From an uncultured bacterium (GTDB lineage Bacteria; Verrucomicrobiota; Verrucomicrobiia; CAIQCK01), in contig CAIQCK010000045.1 of NCBI GenBank assembly GCA_903870275.1, forward strand, positions 1-64,000: a stretch of 64,000 nucleotides of DNA. The letters run 5' to 3'. The position numbers were made by a program, and so were the translations under genes. Positions 1 through 9,910 of the stretch are shown here, piece by piece. Numbering within the stretch: the stretch's first letter is position 1; the number at the start of each line of letters is the position of its first letter. The notes below the pieces were generated by a model. That model saw only the letters and a program-made list of their open reading frames with translations, searched no databases and was not told the DNA's origin.

Positions 1-61
1 CGGCCTCCCTCCGTCCCGCACCCCCAGCCGGGCTGAAGAGGGTCGCAGACAACAAGCAACG

Positions 62-101
62 AAGGGGACATTCTCTCGTGAGTTAACAAGGGGACATTTC
101 T
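62..101. repeat. Two short direct repeats, possible insertion-sequence end
   Basis: The motif AAGGGGACATTCT at 62-74 recurs as AAGGGGACATTTCT at 88-101, 26 bases apart, followed by a TAAAGAGTTTTGACAG tail. Closely spaced GGGGACATT repeats are a pattern I associate with the termini of IS21/IS481-type elements, but no transposase lies inside the window, so the rest of such an element would be left of position 1. This is a recollection-based call. Confidence 0.3.
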
Positions 102-185
102 AAAGAGTTTTGACAGCCGGGGAAAGTCGGGAAAGTGAAGAACGAAGAATGAAGAGTGGGGACGATGCAGCGAAAGTTTCCCTCG

Positions 186-1808
186 TCACTTTTCACTCTT
201 CACATCTTTTTCCGCCGCCGGCTTTGGCAGAGCGGCCTCGGCGATGATTTCATACCACGCGGCATTCAATTCCGGCTGGAGCCGGAAGCCGCGCCCGGCC
301 AGCGGAACCTCCTTCAGCCGTCGACCGGTCAGATCAAGCGCGAAGACTTTCCGGTCGTGTTGGCTCGGCGCGAACCACCGCAGCGTGACCTCGCCGGCGA
401 CCGGCTCCAGCCGGGGCGCGTCCGACGGGTCGGCGCGGCCGGTGGCGGTAAGCAGGAGGCGCTGGCTTTTCGGCAGCGGCTCGCCGTCGAGGCTGGTGAG
501 GGCGACGGCGGCGAAGACGCCGTTGGTGAGCGTGAGCCGCAGGTCGCGCGTCTCGACGAACTCGTTTCCGAAAAACCCGATGACGGCCTGTGTGCGCGGC
601 GTGTCTATTTTCACCTGGCCGGCCTGCCAGTCGTGGACGATCTCGCCGGTGTCGGAGGTGCGCGGGTTGAGCGCGGCGACGCCGGCGAGTTCGGTGCCGC
701 CGAGGACCATCCATCCGAGCGTGTTGGTGGGCGCGACCTCGCAGGTGAACCGCGCCAGGCTGAGTCCGGCAGCGACGGCGAACGGCTCATCGTCGGCGCG
801 CCATGCGGCATTGGACGCGAGGCGGAACAGCATTTTGCTCTTTGCCGGCGTGGCGTCGCCGCGTTGAAACATCAACGCGCTCGCCGGCGCCCACACCCAC
901 GTCACGATGTCGAGCGGCGCGGCGTCCGAGCTCACGGCGTGCGCGTCGCAGGCGGCGCAGACGCCCGTCCAGCGTTGGAAGCCGGCGGTAGCGGCCGTCC
1001 AAAGCGGCAGCTCGGCGCGGAACGGATTCGCGGCGACGGCGTTCCACGCCCCGACCAGCCACGGCCGGTCTGCCGCCGCGCCGAAGCTCATCGTCCCGAA
1101 GACCGTCCGCGAGTTCTTCACCATTGGCACGCCGCGCCCCCACTCGGCGGTCTGTGAAAGAAAATCCGCTGCCTGCGCCGCGGCCACTTCCTGCGCGTTG
1201 TGCATCGGCCCGGCGCCAAGCGGCTGGCGCCATCCGCGCCGGCGCAGCGCCTCGGCGGCTGACGGCGGGCCGGCGAACTCCGCCAGCGCAACGCCGGCAT
1301 CTTCGCGCGGCGCGACATGAGTGAAGGCGTTGGTGCGCGCGATCTGGTCAGTGTCGCCGGCGAGCAACAAGTCGAGATAAATGCCGTTGCCGCGCAGATA
1401 ACCGGTGAACTGTTCGAACGCGACGGTTGCCGCCGAATCGCCCGCTGCGGGCAGGGGCAGGCGCACGAGGTTAAAACCCTGGCGGACAAGGCGTCTGGCA
1501 ACTTCGGCGGCGTTTTCGCCAACGGGCATCGGTCGGCCCGGCGGCCAGTTCAGTCCCCAGAAACGGACGGTCTGCCCATCCTCGAACTCAAATCGGTCTT
1601 GCGCCGTCTTCAGAAATCCGTGGATTCCCGCCGGCCGGCCCGCGCCGGTGGGCGGTTCCATCAACGCGCTGACATCGGCGGCGCTGCCCGGCTCGATCCG
1701 GAGAGCCGGCGGCAATTGAATGGTGAAATTGGCCGGCGGCGACTGGCCAAAAGCCGAAACCGCGCAGCCGAAGACCAACCACACGAGCCGATACGGGACG
1801 CGACGCAT
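186..1808 (-). CDS. Secreted GH5/cellulase-like protein, catalytically degenerate
   Basis: A 540-aa protein starting at the internal Met at 1808, because MRRVPYRLVWLVFGCAVSAFG there is a clean Sec signal peptide; the track start at 1940 would add 44 unlikely residues. After the signal, residues ~50-150 carry the first strands of a cellulase-type TIM barrel (FRFEFEDGQTVRFWGLNWP-like text, then QGFNLVRLPLP). The segment that should carry the acid/base Asn-Glu pair is missing: the chain passes quickly to FGTMSFGAAADRPWLVGAWN, where family members I recall have VSEWN, so the nucleophile Glu is Ala. The C-terminal ~250 residues look like the beta-sandwich of these long secreted glycosidases. It is transcribed divergently from the next gene. 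Function may be binding rather than hydrolysis; it could also be a decaying copy. Confidence 0.6.
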   Translation of the reverse strand: MRRVPYRLVWLVFGCAVSAFGQSPPANFTIQLPPALRIEPGSAADVSALMEPPTGAGRPAGIHGFLKTAQDRFEFEDGQTVRFWGLNWPPGRPMPVGENAAEVARRLVRQGFNLVRLPLPAAGDSAATVAFEQFTGYLRGNGIYLDLLLAGDTDQIARTNAFTHVAPREDAGVALAEFAGPPSAAEALRRRGWRQPLGAGPMHNAQEVAAAQAADFLSQTAEWGRGVPMVKNSRTVFGTMSFGAAADRPWLVGAWNAVAANPFRAELPLWTAATAGFQRWTGVCAACDAHAVSSDAAPLDIVTWVWAPASALMFQRGDATPAKSKMLFRLASNAAWRADDEPFAVAAGLSLARFTCEVAPTNTLGWMVLGGTELAGVAALNPRTSDTGEIVHDWQAGQVKIDTPRTQAVIGFFGNEFVETRDLRLTLTNGVFAAVALTSLDGEPLPKSQRLLLTATGRADPSDAPRLEPVAGEVTLRWFAPSQHDRKVFALDLTGRRLKEVPLAGRGFRLQPELNAAWYEIIAEAALPKPAAEKDVKSEK

Positions 1809-1949
1809 GAGAGTTAAAGCATCATACCGAGCCTGCGGCGTCTGGCAAGGTGGGGTTTTGCCGAAGGCGGCGACGCTGCATTGCCACGGCGCATTCAGGC
1901 GTGACTTCGCCAAAACGGGGCCGCTAAGATTCGGCGTCACGGAACCGTC

Positions 1950-4900
1950 ATGAAAACACTTCGCTCGCTCCGCTCATTGTTTGGAATCGCCGCTCTTCTG
2001 GCCGCCGCCGCGCTGGCGACGGCGTTTACGCCGCCGCGCGACACGGCCGGGCCGCTCACCGTCAGCATCGCCGATCCCGGCGAAGTGAAGGCGTTGGAAA
2101 AATCCATCGCCGTTCCCGTCACGCTCACCAACGCCGCCGCCGAGCCGCTCTCCGGCGTCCTGCGCGTGTCGGTGACCGACGACTGGCGCGTCGAGGGCGA
2201 GCCGGCGAGGAAATTCACGCTCGAGCCAAAGTCCAAACAGACGCTGCCGTTCTCGGTCGTCGCCGGCGCGGGCACCTACGCGGCGCTTTATCCGGTCCAC
2301 GCGCGCGTCGAGTTTCGCGCGGCGAAAGGCAAGCCGCAGACCGCGCACGCCATCCTGATTTTGTCGGTGGCGCACGAGGCGCTGGCGACGGAGACGAAAG
2401 TGGCGGCGGCGGCGGTGGCGCGCGCGCCGCAACGAGGTCCGCTGAGTTTGCTCACTTTGAAAAATTCGCAGACGACCATCGCCGTCAACGGCAAGCCGCC
2501 GGTGGTTAAACCGGCCGGCTGGCACGGCAGCGACGCCGCCACCGGTTGCTCCGTGTCGCCCACCGAGGCGGACCGTGGCGAGATGCGGCGCGCGATCAAC
2601 GTGCATCCGCCGTATCGCAGCGGCTGGGGCGACACGCTGATGGATTTCCGCATCGCGTTGCCGAAGCAGAAGCCGATCTGGCTGGACTTCGCCACCGCCA
2701 TCCGCGACAGCGACGCGAAGCGCGAAGGCACGAGCGACGGTGTGGATTTTCGCGTGTTCGTCAGCGACGGCGGCGGCTACAAGCAGCTCTTCGCGCGCTT
2801 CTCCACCGCCAAACGCTGGGAGCCGGCGCACGTGGACCTTTCCGACTGCGCGGGCCGCGAGGTCACGCTGCGGCTCTTCACCGGTCCCGGCCCGGCGCAC
2901 AACACGTCGTGTGACTCGTCGTTTTGGGCCGAGCCGACGCTGTGGGTCGGCGCGCCACTCGCGGCGGAACCGGACGACCGGCGAGCGGCCCGACGCCAGG
3001 CGGCGGTGCGCGCGGCGAGGGCGGTATTGAACGGCGACACGCTGGACTGGGCATGGAAGCTGGCGAACGAGGCGGGCACGACCGGCGCCGCGGTTGTGCG
3101 CGGGCCGAACGGGCTGGCGGACGCCTTCATCGCGTTCGTGGACGACAAACGCGAACTGGTCTTCGACGGTTTCACGTTCGAGATTGGCGGCCAGCCGATC
3201 GCGACGAGCCGCGTTGGGCTGATCTGCGACCGTGTGGAGGAAAAGTTCGGCGGCGGCAGCGGCGTGCTCGACCATCATTTGTTGAATGGCGACCAGCCGG
3301 TGTGCGCGCGGGCCAAACTCTGGGCCGAGAAGGGCGCGCTTCGCGTGGCGTTCTCGATGCCGGGCGCGAAACGCGACCAGCGCGGCGAGCCGCGATTCAC
3401 TCAATTGATGCTCGGCCCGGCGTCGGAAAAGGCGCGGCGCGTGTATGCCGGCTTCGGCAACGTCATCCAGGATCCCGGCAAGTTCGACCTGCACGGCGGC
3501 GGCTTCACGCTCTCGACGCGGCACGTCGGCGCGGATTTTGCCGGCGGGTTGTCGTTGGTGCAGGCCGTGGACATCTTTCCCGACTCGTTCCGCGTGGACC
3601 CGGAGACGCGGCGTTGCTCGCTGGTGGCGCACCACGACGCGACGTTCTCGCTGGTGCCGTCGCTGCGCGGCGCGTTTGCGGCGGCGCGGGTGTATCGCGC
3701 CACCGCTGGTTTCAAGCCGGCCGGCGGCGTCGCGAAGCTCCAGGGCCGCATCTGCCTCGACCAGTGGGGCGGCGACTATCGCGAAGCCGCCGACGGCATC
3801 GAACAGGCTGCGCGCTACGGCATGACCGACGCGGTATTCGTCAAGCACGTCTGGCAGCGCTGGGGTTACGACTACCGGCTTCCGGACATTTATCCGCCAG
3901 CGGGAAACCAGGACGACTTCATGGCGATGGTCGCCGCGTGCAAACGCCACGGCATCCTGTTCTGCCCGCACGACAACTACATTGATTTCTATCCCGACGC
4001 CGACGGCTATTCCTACGACGACATCATCTTCAACAGCGACGGCACGCCGCAGAAGGCGTGGTTCAACAAGGGCCGCGACGCGCTGAGCTACCGCTGGCTG
4101 CCGACGGCGTTCCAGCCGTGGCTGGAGCGCAACCTGCGGCTGGTGAAAAAAGGGTTCGCGCCGACGAGCTGTTTCGTGGACGTCTTCTCGGCGATACCGC
4201 CGGTGGATTTCTACGATCGCTCGGGCCGTTTTTATCCGAAGACGATCTGCGCCGAGCGTTGGGGCGCGGCGTTCGACCGCATTCGCGCCGTGCTCGGCAA
4301 CCACGCGCCGACGATCAGCGAGGCGGGCCAGGACGGTCTCATCGGCCACCTCGACGCGGGCGAGAGTGACCACAGCGGGTGGATGCCGGGCCACCAGACG
4401 CATTTCAACTGGCGGATGGAAGCGGCCGACGCCGAGCGTGTGCCGTGGCACGACATGGCCAGCCACGGCGCGTTTGTGTTGCTCGCGGGCGGTCTGGGGC
4501 ATCGCTACTCCGGCGAGGCTGACGAGTTTCTCCACGGCTACGCCAGCGACGATTATCTGAGCAATACCGTGATCGGCGGCCGCAACCCGATGTGCGAAGG
4601 GCCGTTCTCGCGGCACGCGGTGATGACCTACTGGCTGCTGCATGATGTCTGCGCGGTGCTGGCGCGGCGCGAACTGCTGTCGCATGAGTTTGTGGGTGAC
4701 GACATCCACCGGCAGAGCGTGAAGTTTGCCGGTGGCGCAGTGGTCCAGTCCAACCGCGGCGCGAGCGACTGGCAGGCCAGCGGCGCGACGCTGCCGCGCT
4801 ACGGCTTCATCGCGCGCGCCGGTGACCGCGAGGCGGGCGTGACGCGGCGGGACGGCGTCATCGTCGGTTTCGCGCAAAAACCGGGCGAGCTGTTTGCCGA

Positions 4901-5666
4901 CGCGCGGCCCGACGCCACGGAGAACCCGGGCCGCGTGGAGCCGCGCGTGTCCGGCGTGGAGGACCTCGGCGACGGCAGGTTCCGGCTGCGCGCGGAGTGC
5001 GCCGTGAAGCTTGCCGTGCCGGAGGGTTATCGGCAGTTTGTCCATTTTTGCGATGAAAAACGCAGCTTCGCGGAGGGCATTGTGTTCCAGGGAAATTGGA
5101 AACTGAAAGCCTCGAAGCTGGCGACGCCGGGAACCTATGCCGCCGCCATCGAAAGCACCGTTCCTGAGTCGCTGAAGCTGCCGGCGACTCTCGCAGTTCG
5201 GTGCGGTTTCTATCATCCCGGAAAAGGCGGCAAGCGGCTGATGATGCTCGGGCCGGTGGACGGCTCCGGCCGCGCACGCTGCGGCAGGATCGAAATCAAG
5301 CGCGAAGGCGGACGCGTCATCGTCGCTTTCCAACCGGAGCCGGCCGACCCGGATGTCGCGGCGCGGGAGGAGCGCGTGAACAGCGCGGGCAAGGTCGTGG
5401 ACTTCGGCGCGGTGGCCACCAACGGCGCGTTCCGGCTGCGCCACGGCGGGGAAATGGAATTGACGCCGCTGCCGTCATCGCCGCCGTTCCAGGCGACGCT
5501 GCGGCTCGACCGGCTAGGCGCGGGCGGCAGGAAAGTGGAGCGCGTCGTAATGCTCGGCAACGACGGCAAGCCCTGCGGGGAACAGTCCTTCCACCAGGAC
5601 GGTGACGCGTTGCAACTCGCCCACGATGGCAAGGCGTCTGCCTACCGCGTTCAGTTCTCCAAGTAA
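1950..5666 (+). CDS. Large secreted TIM-barrel glycoside hydrolase-like protein
   Basis: A 1238-aa protein with an N-terminal signal peptide (SLFGIAALLAAAALATAF). Residues ~35-135 look like an Ig-like/NEW3-type beta domain, ~180-330 like a jelly-roll carbohydrate-binding domain, and ~600-870 form a TIM-barrel region with ICLDQWGGDYREA near 600, CFVDVFSAIPP near 741 and TISEAGQDG near 788. A strand-end Asp followed ~45 residues later by a strand-end Glu resembles GH101-like and DUF5696-type glycosidases, with Asp ~743 and Glu ~790 the candidate catalytic pair. The C-terminal ~350 residues are beta-rich. It is probably exported and acts on glycans. The exact family and substrate are not recognisable to me. 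A 1156-codon antisense ORF runs through it and is only a GC shadow. Confidence 0.65.
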   Translation: MKTLRSLRSLFGIAALLAAAALATAFTPPRDTAGPLTVSIADPGEVKALEKSIAVPVTLTNAAAEPLSGVLRVSVTDDWRVEGEPARKFTLEPKSKQTLPFSVVAGAGTYAALYPVHARVEFRAAKGKPQTAHAILILSVAHEALATETKVAAAAVARAPQRGPLSLLTLKNSQTTIAVNGKPPVVKPAGWHGSDAATGCSVSPTEADRGEMRRAINVHPPYRSGWGDTLMDFRIALPKQKPIWLDFATAIRDSDAKREGTSDGVDFRVFVSDGGGYKQLFARFSTAKRWEPAHVDLSDCAGREVTLRLFTGPGPAHNTSCDSSFWAEPTLWVGAPLAAEPDDRRAARRQAAVRAARAVLNGDTLDWAWKLANEAGTTGAAVVRGPNGLADAFIAFVDDKRELVFDGFTFEIGGQPIATSRVGLICDRVEEKFGGGSGVLDHHLLNGDQPVCARAKLWAEKGALRVAFSMPGAKRDQRGEPRFTQLMLGPASEKARRVYAGFGNVIQDPGKFDLHGGGFTLSTRHVGADFAGGLSLVQAVDIFPDSFRVDPETRRCSLVAHHDATFSLVPSLRGAFAAARVYRATAGFKPAGGVAKLQGRICLDQWGGDYREAADGIEQAARYGMTDAVFVKHVWQRWGYDYRLPDIYPPAGNQDDFMAMVAACKRHGILFCPHDNYIDFYPDADGYSYDDIIFNSDGTPQKAWFNKGRDALSYRWLPTAFQPWLERNLRLVKKGFAPTSCFVDVFSAIPPVDFYDRSGRFYPKTICAERWGAAFDRIRAVLGNHAPTISEAGQDGLIGHLDAGESDHSGWMPGHQTHFNWRMEAADAERVPWHDMASHGAFVLLAGGLGHRYSGEADEFLHGYASDDYLSNTVIGGRNPMCEGPFSRHAVMTYWLLHDVCAVLARRELLSHEFVGDDIHRQSVKFAGGAVVQSNRGASDWQASGATLPRYGFIARAGDREAGVTRRDGVIVGFAQKPGELFADARPDATENPGRVEPRVSGVEDLGDGRFRLRAECAVKLAVPEGYRQFVHFCDEKRSFAEGIVFQGNWKLKASKLATPGTYAAAIESTVPESLKLPATLAVRCGFYHPGKGGKRLMMLGPVDGSGRARCGRIEIKREGGRVIVAFQPEPADPDVAAREERVNSAGKVVDFGAVATNGAFRLRHGGEMELTPLPSSPPFQATLRLDRLGAGGRKVERVVMLGNDGKPCGEQSFHQDGDALQLAHDGKASAYRVQFSK

Positions 5667-5789
5667 GCGGGCAAGGTGGCGCAAGCTGGAAGATGGCGCG
5701 GTTTTTACCGCCCGGCTTTCGAGCTTGAGAATCGGTCGATTCGGGCGTTGATTAGCGGGCGCAAGGCGGCACGTGAAAACCAAACTCTT

Positions 5790-6572
5790 ATGAACCCCGT
5801 TGCTCTCATCACCGGCGCGTCGCGCGGCATCGGCCGCGGGATTGCCATCGAACTCGCGAAGATCGGCCACGATCTGGTCATCAACTACGCCGGCAACGCC
5901 GACGCGGCGCAGCGGACTCGGGACGACTGCCTGAAGCTTGGCGCGGGCAAGATCCGCACCGAGATTTGCCAGGCCGATGTCGGCGTCGCGGCGGACCGGC
6001 GGCGATTAATGGAGTTCACGCGGCAGACGTTTGGGCGGCTGGACCTGCTGGTAAACAATGCCGGTGTGGCGTCGCGCGGGCGGCTGGATCTGCTGGACGC
6101 GACGGAGGAAAATTTCGACTGGCTCATGGCCATCAATCTGAAGGGGCCGTTTTTCTTGTCGCAACTCGCGGCCCGGTGGATGATCGAGCAGAAGAAGGCG
6201 GGAGGCGACGGATACAAACCGAAGATCGTGACCGTCACGTCCATCTCCGCCTACGCGGCGTCGTCAAACCGGGGCGATTACTGTGTGTCGAAGGCCGGGC
6301 TGGCGATGATGACGAAACTTTTCGCAGCGCGGCTGGCGGAATACGGTATTCACGTTTTCGAAATCCGGCCCGGCGTCATCGCCACCGACATGACCGGGCC
6401 GGTGAAGGCGAAATACGACGCGTTGATCGCCGGCGGACTGACGCCGATCAACCGCTGGGGCCAGCCGGATGAGATCGGCCGCGCGGTGTCGGCGATTGCG
6501 CAGGACTGGCTGCCGTTCTCCACCGGCGAGGTCATCAACGTGGACGGAGGATTTCACCTGCGGACGGTGTGA
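5790..6572 (+). CDS. SDR-family 3-oxoacyl-reductase-like oxidoreductase
   Basis: A classical short-chain dehydrogenase of 260 aa. The start at 5790 puts [17 protein letters not shown] at the N-terminus, the normal SDR beginning; the track start at 5676 (GTG) adds 38 non-family residues. It has the TGxxxGIG NAD(P)-binding motif, NNAGVA, catalytic Ser in [10 protein letters not shown], catalytic Tyr and Lys in YCVSKAG, and a typical [12 protein letters not shown] ending. FabG-like members reduce keto groups of acyl carriers, sugars or small alcohols. Here it sits between a glycosidase and a histidine kinase, 19 bases ahead of the latter, so a sugar or keto-acid substrate is possible. The substrate cannot be read from sequence. 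Confidence 0.88.
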   Translation: MNPVALITGASRGIGRGIAIELAKIGHDLVINYAGNADAAQRTRDDCLKLGAGKIRTEICQADVGVAADRRRLMEFTRQTFGRLDLLVNNAGVASRGRLDLLDATEENFDWLMAINLKGPFFLSQLAARWMIEQKKAGGDGYKPKIVTVTSISAYAASSNRGDYCVSKAGLAMMTKLFAARLAEYGIHVFEIRPGVIATDMTGPVKAKYDALIAGGLTPINRWGQPDEIGRAVSAIAQDWLPFSTGEVINVDGGFHLRTV

Positions 6573-6591
6573 CGGCGCAAAGCCCGTCGAA

Positions 6592-8349
6592 ATGGCGATG
6601 AAGCCTTTTTGGTATTCGACCGATTGGTCCGAGCACGCGGCGCACCTGTGCGGAGCGGCCACGGCCAGCGTGGGGGCGCTGGCGCTGGCGGGATGGGTGA
6701 CGGGGTTGCGTGAGTTGGCCGCCATTAACGACACCTGGGTTCCCATGGCCCCGAATACGGCCGTGGCGCTTCTTCTGCTCGGCACGGCGCTGGCGCTGGC
6801 GCAGCACGAGGGCCGGCACACCGGCGCGATTGTCAAACTGTTGAGCGCGGTGGTTGGCGTCGTTGCCCTGGTGCGGCTCGGCGAGGTGGTCACGGGAGCG
6901 GACTGGGGAGTGGATCGCTGGATTTTTCAGGCGCCGGCGGAATATATACGGAAGATTCCGGTGGGGAAGACGGCGTTTGTGACGGCGCTGAGTCTTCTGT
7001 ATGCGAGCTCGGCGTTGTTTCTGACCGCTGCCAACCGTTGGCGGCTTTTGGCGGAGGTGCTGGGCATGGTGGTGGGGTTTATCGGGCTGGTGTTCTTCAT
7101 GGGCTACCTGTACCGGGCGCCGTTGCTCTACGAAACGTCCGCGATCCCGATGGCCATCACGACGGCCGCGGCCTTTTGTTTTCTCGGCGCGGGTACGCTG
7201 ATTTCCGTGGCGGGCCGCGATCTGTCCGCGCGCACGCGGGCGGCGCAGCAACTGCGGTTGCAGTCCGCCGCGTTGGAGGCGACAGCCGTCGCCATCCTGA
7301 TCACGGACCGGCGGGGCGTCATCATCTGGTGCAATCCGGCCTTCAGCCAGTTGACCGGCTACTCGGCGGCGGAAGCGATGGGGCAAACCCCGCGCATCCT
7401 GAAGTCGGGCAAACATGACGTGGCGTTCTACCGGCACCTTTGGAAACGGATTCTGGCGGGAAGAATCTGGCACGGCGAGATCGTCAACAAACGCAAGGAC
7501 GGCAGCCTCTACACGCAAGAGATCACCATCACCCCGGTGTGCGACGCGCGCGGCGAGATCACGCACTTCATCAGCATCGAGCAGGACATCACGAGGCGCA
7601 AGCACGCGGAAGAGGAGCTTCGCCGGGCCAAAGAAGCCGCCGAGGCGGCCAACCGCGCCAAGAGCCTCTTCCTGGCGAGCATGAGCCACGAATTGCGCAC
7701 GCCGCTGAATTCCGTGATCGGGTTTGCCAACGTCCTGTTGAAGAACAGGTCGGGCAAGCTCGACCCCGCCGACCTGGGCTTCGTGGAACGAATCGCGGCG
7801 AACGGCAAACACCTGCTGGGCATGATCAGCCAGGTGCTGGACCTTTCCGATGTCGAAACCCACAAGCTGCAATTGCAAATCAGCCCGGTGGCGTTGGAGC
7901 GATTGATTCCGGAGATCGTCGCCGGCTTCGCGTTTGAGCTTCACGACCGCCCGATTCGGTTGTTGACCGAGTTGCCCGGACGCATGGAGCCGTTGGAAAC
8001 CGACGCCGGAAGGCTGAAGCACGTGCTGGTCAACCTCATCGGCAACGCGCTGAAGTTCACCGAGCGGGGCAGTGTGACGGTACGGGTGGCGGTGGACGAA
8101 CAGTCCCGCCGGCCTGTGCGCATTGATGTCACCGACACGGGCATCGGCATCCCCGCCGACCAGCAAGCGGCGGTCTTCGACGCGTTCCAGCAGGCGGACG
8201 CCGGCATGACGCGCAAATACGACGGCGCCGGCCTTGGCCTTACGCTGGCCAAAGCGCTGTGCGATCTCATGGGCTACCGGATCGAGGTCCGCAGCGAGGT
8301 CGGCAAAGGCTCGACCTTCAGCGTGGTCCTGCCGGCCCGACAGGCGTGA
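6592..8349 (+). CDS. Membrane-bound PAS sensor histidine kinase
   Basis: A 585-aa kinase beginning at MAMKPFWYSTDW (6592; Met at 6598 is also possible); the track start at 6469 lies inside the SDR gene. Residues ~20-215 contain about six hydrophobic segments and form a membrane sensor, ~225-345 a PAS/PAC domain (AILITDRRGVIIWCNPAF), then a HisKA dimerisation helix with phospho-acceptor His ~366 in SMSHELRTPLNSV. The ATPase domain carries an N box (NLIGNALKFTERG), G1 (DTGIGIP) and G2 (GAGLGLTLA). There is no receiver domain and no response regulator nearby, so the output partner is encoded elsewhere. It follows the SDR gene by 19 bases and is probably co-transcribed. Confidence 0.9.
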   Translation: MAMKPFWYSTDWSEHAAHLCGAATASVGALALAGWVTGLRELAAINDTWVPMAPNTAVALLLLGTALALAQHEGRHTGAIVKLLSAVVGVVALVRLGEVVTGADWGVDRWIFQAPAEYIRKIPVGKTAFVTALSLLYASSALFLTAANRWRLLAEVLGMVVGFIGLVFFMGYLYRAPLLYETSAIPMAITTAAAFCFLGAGTLISVAGRDLSARTRAAQQLRLQSAALEATAVAILITDRRGVIIWCNPAFSQLTGYSAAEAMGQTPRILKSGKHDVAFYRHLWKRILAGRIWHGEIVNKRKDGSLYTQEITITPVCDARGEITHFISIEQDITRRKHAEEELRRAKEAAEAANRAKSLFLASMSHELRTPLNSVIGFANVLLKNRSGKLDPADLGFVERIAANGKHLLGMISQVLDLSDVETHKLQLQISPVALERLIPEIVAGFAFELHDRPIRLLTELPGRMEPLETDAGRLKHVLVNLIGNALKFTERGSVTVRVAVDEQSRRPVRIDVTDTGIGIPADQQAAVFDAFQQADAGMTRKYDGAGLGLTLAKALCDLMGYRIEVRSEVGKGSTFSVVLPARQA

Positions 8350-8466
8350 ACGGCGGCGCGACGGGCGTCACGTTCATGAGGCCGCCGAACGGGACAGAAC
8401 CGGAGCCAAAAGCAAAATGTTGACGCCTCCTTCCCCGCCAGCATAGCCTCGCCGCCGAGGTTTCTT

Positions 8467-9873
8467 ATGATCAAGATCAACCCTTCGCTCACCGCGAAAA
8501 CTCTCCAGCCGAAACTGGAACGGCTGTTCGATCTCTCCGGCCGGAAGATTCTCGCCATCGAGCGGTCGTGGAACCCGGCGGATGGCACGCCGGTGTTCAC
8601 CGTGCGCGGCCGTTACACCTCGCGTGGCTGGACGGAGTGGACGCAGGGTTTCCAGTTCGGCTCGGCGGTGTTGCAATACGATGCCACCGGCGAAAAACAG
8701 TTTCTCGGCCTCGGCCGCCGCGGGACCGTCGAGCGAATGGCCGCGCACGTCAGCCACATCGGCGTCCACGACCACGGCTTCAACAACGTCTCCACTTACG
8801 GCAACCTCCTGCGGCTCATGCGCGAGGGGCGGACGGATTTCAACGAGTGGGAAAAAAACTTCTACGAACTGGCGCTGAAGGTTTCCGGCGCCGTGCAGGC
8901 CGCGCGCTGGACCGGGATTCATCCGGCGAGCCGGACCCTGCTGCCGCAGCCGGCGGCGGGCGCGGCGCGGGAACGCGGTTTCATTCACACCTTTAACGGC
9001 CCGCACTCGCTGTTCGCGGATGCCATCCGCTCGTTGCGCGCGCTGGCGGTGTCGCACGAGCTGGGCCACGCGCTGATGGGCGAGGGCGACCGGAGGATTT
9101 CGCTGCTGGCGCGGCTGGTCGAGCATGCCGACACGACGGCCACGTTCAACGTCTATTACGGCGAGGGGCGCGACGCCTACGATGTGCGCGGCCGCGTGGC
9201 GCACGAGAGCATCTTCAACGTCACCGACGGCCATTACCGCTGCCCCAACTCGCAGCAAGGCTACTCGCCGTTCTCGACGTGGACGCGCGGGCTGGCGTGG
9301 ATCATCTGCGGCTACGCCGAACAACTGGAGTTTTTCAAGACGCTGGACGATGCGGAACTGAAACCGTTCGGCGGACGCAGGGCCGTCACCGGCATGTTGC
9401 TGCGCGTGGCCCGGGCCACGGCGGATTTCTACATCGAGAAAACGCCGGCCGACGGCGTGCCCTACTGGGACACCGGCGCGCCGGGCCTCGCCAAACTCGG
9501 CGACTATCTCAAGCGGCCCGCCGATCCGTTCAATGAACACGAGCCGGTGGACAGCTCCGCCGCTGCCATCGCTGCGCAGGGCCTTGTGCGCCTCGGCAAC
9601 TATCTCGGCGGCGCAAAAGGCAAACGCTATCTCCAGGCCGGTCTCACGACCGCCGACACGCTCTTCGCCGAGCCGTATCTTTCAACGAAGGCGGATCACC
9701 AGGGTCTGTTGCTGCACTCCATCTACCATCGCCCGAACGGTTGGGATTACACGCCGCCCGGCTCGAAGATTCCACGCGGCGAGTCCTCGATGTGGGGCGA
9801 TTACCACGCGCGCGAACTGGCGCTGTTGCTGCTGCGCGAGGCGAAGGGTCGGCCGTATTTGAAGTTTTTCTAA
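8467..9873 (+). CDS. GH88-family unsaturated glucuronyl hydrolase
   Basis: A 468-aa alpha/alpha-barrel protein. Recognisable GH88 elements are YSPFSTWTRGLAWIICGY, PYWDTGAP, DSSAAAIAAQGLVRLG and the end segment GESSMWGDYHARELAL. GH88 enzymes hydrate the 4,5-unsaturated uronic acid left by polysaccharide lyases, releasing the uronate from glycosaminoglycan, ulvan or pectin-type oligosaccharides. The start has a GAGG ribosome-binding site 7 bases upstream. No signal peptide is visible, so a cytoplasmic or periplasmic oligosaccharide substrate is expected. It is convergent with the DUF362 gene 37 bases downstream. The length is slightly above the usual ~380-420 aa because of an N-terminal extension. 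No polysaccharide lyase is in the window. Confidence 0.8.
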   Translation: MIKINPSLTAKTLQPKLERLFDLSGRKILAIERSWNPADGTPVFTVRGRYTSRGWTEWTQGFQFGSAVLQYDATGEKQFLGLGRRGTVERMAAHVSHIGVHDHGFNNVSTYGNLLRLMREGRTDFNEWEKNFYELALKVSGAVQAARWTGIHPASRTLLPQPAAGAARERGFIHTFNGPHSLFADAIRSLRALAVSHELGHALMGEGDRRISLLARLVEHADTTATFNVYYGEGRDAYDVRGRVAHESIFNVTDGHYRCPNSQQGYSPFSTWTRGLAWIICGYAEQLEFFKTLDDAELKPFGGRRAVTGMLLRVARATADFYIEKTPADGVPYWDTGAPGLAKLGDYLKRPADPFNEHEPVDSSAAAIAAQGLVRLGNYLGGAKGKRYLQAGLTTADTLFAEPYLSTKADHQGLLLHSIYHRPNGWDYTPPGSKIPRGESSMWGDYHARELALLLLREAKGRPYLKFF

Positions 9874-9910
9874 GTTGGAGCGATGCAGTTGCAGCCAATG
9901 CACCGAAGGC

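Noticed and set aside
1974-5444. 1156-codon minus-strand ORF opposite the large glycosidase-like gene
   Set aside because: It is Arg/His/Ala-rich, has no recognisable domains or signal, and mirrors a gene with clear signal peptide and barrel motifs. High GC removes stop codons in the antisense frame.
6535-8166. 543-codon minus-strand ORF
   Set aside because: Antisense of the histidine kinase, which carries all HisKA/HATPase motifs.
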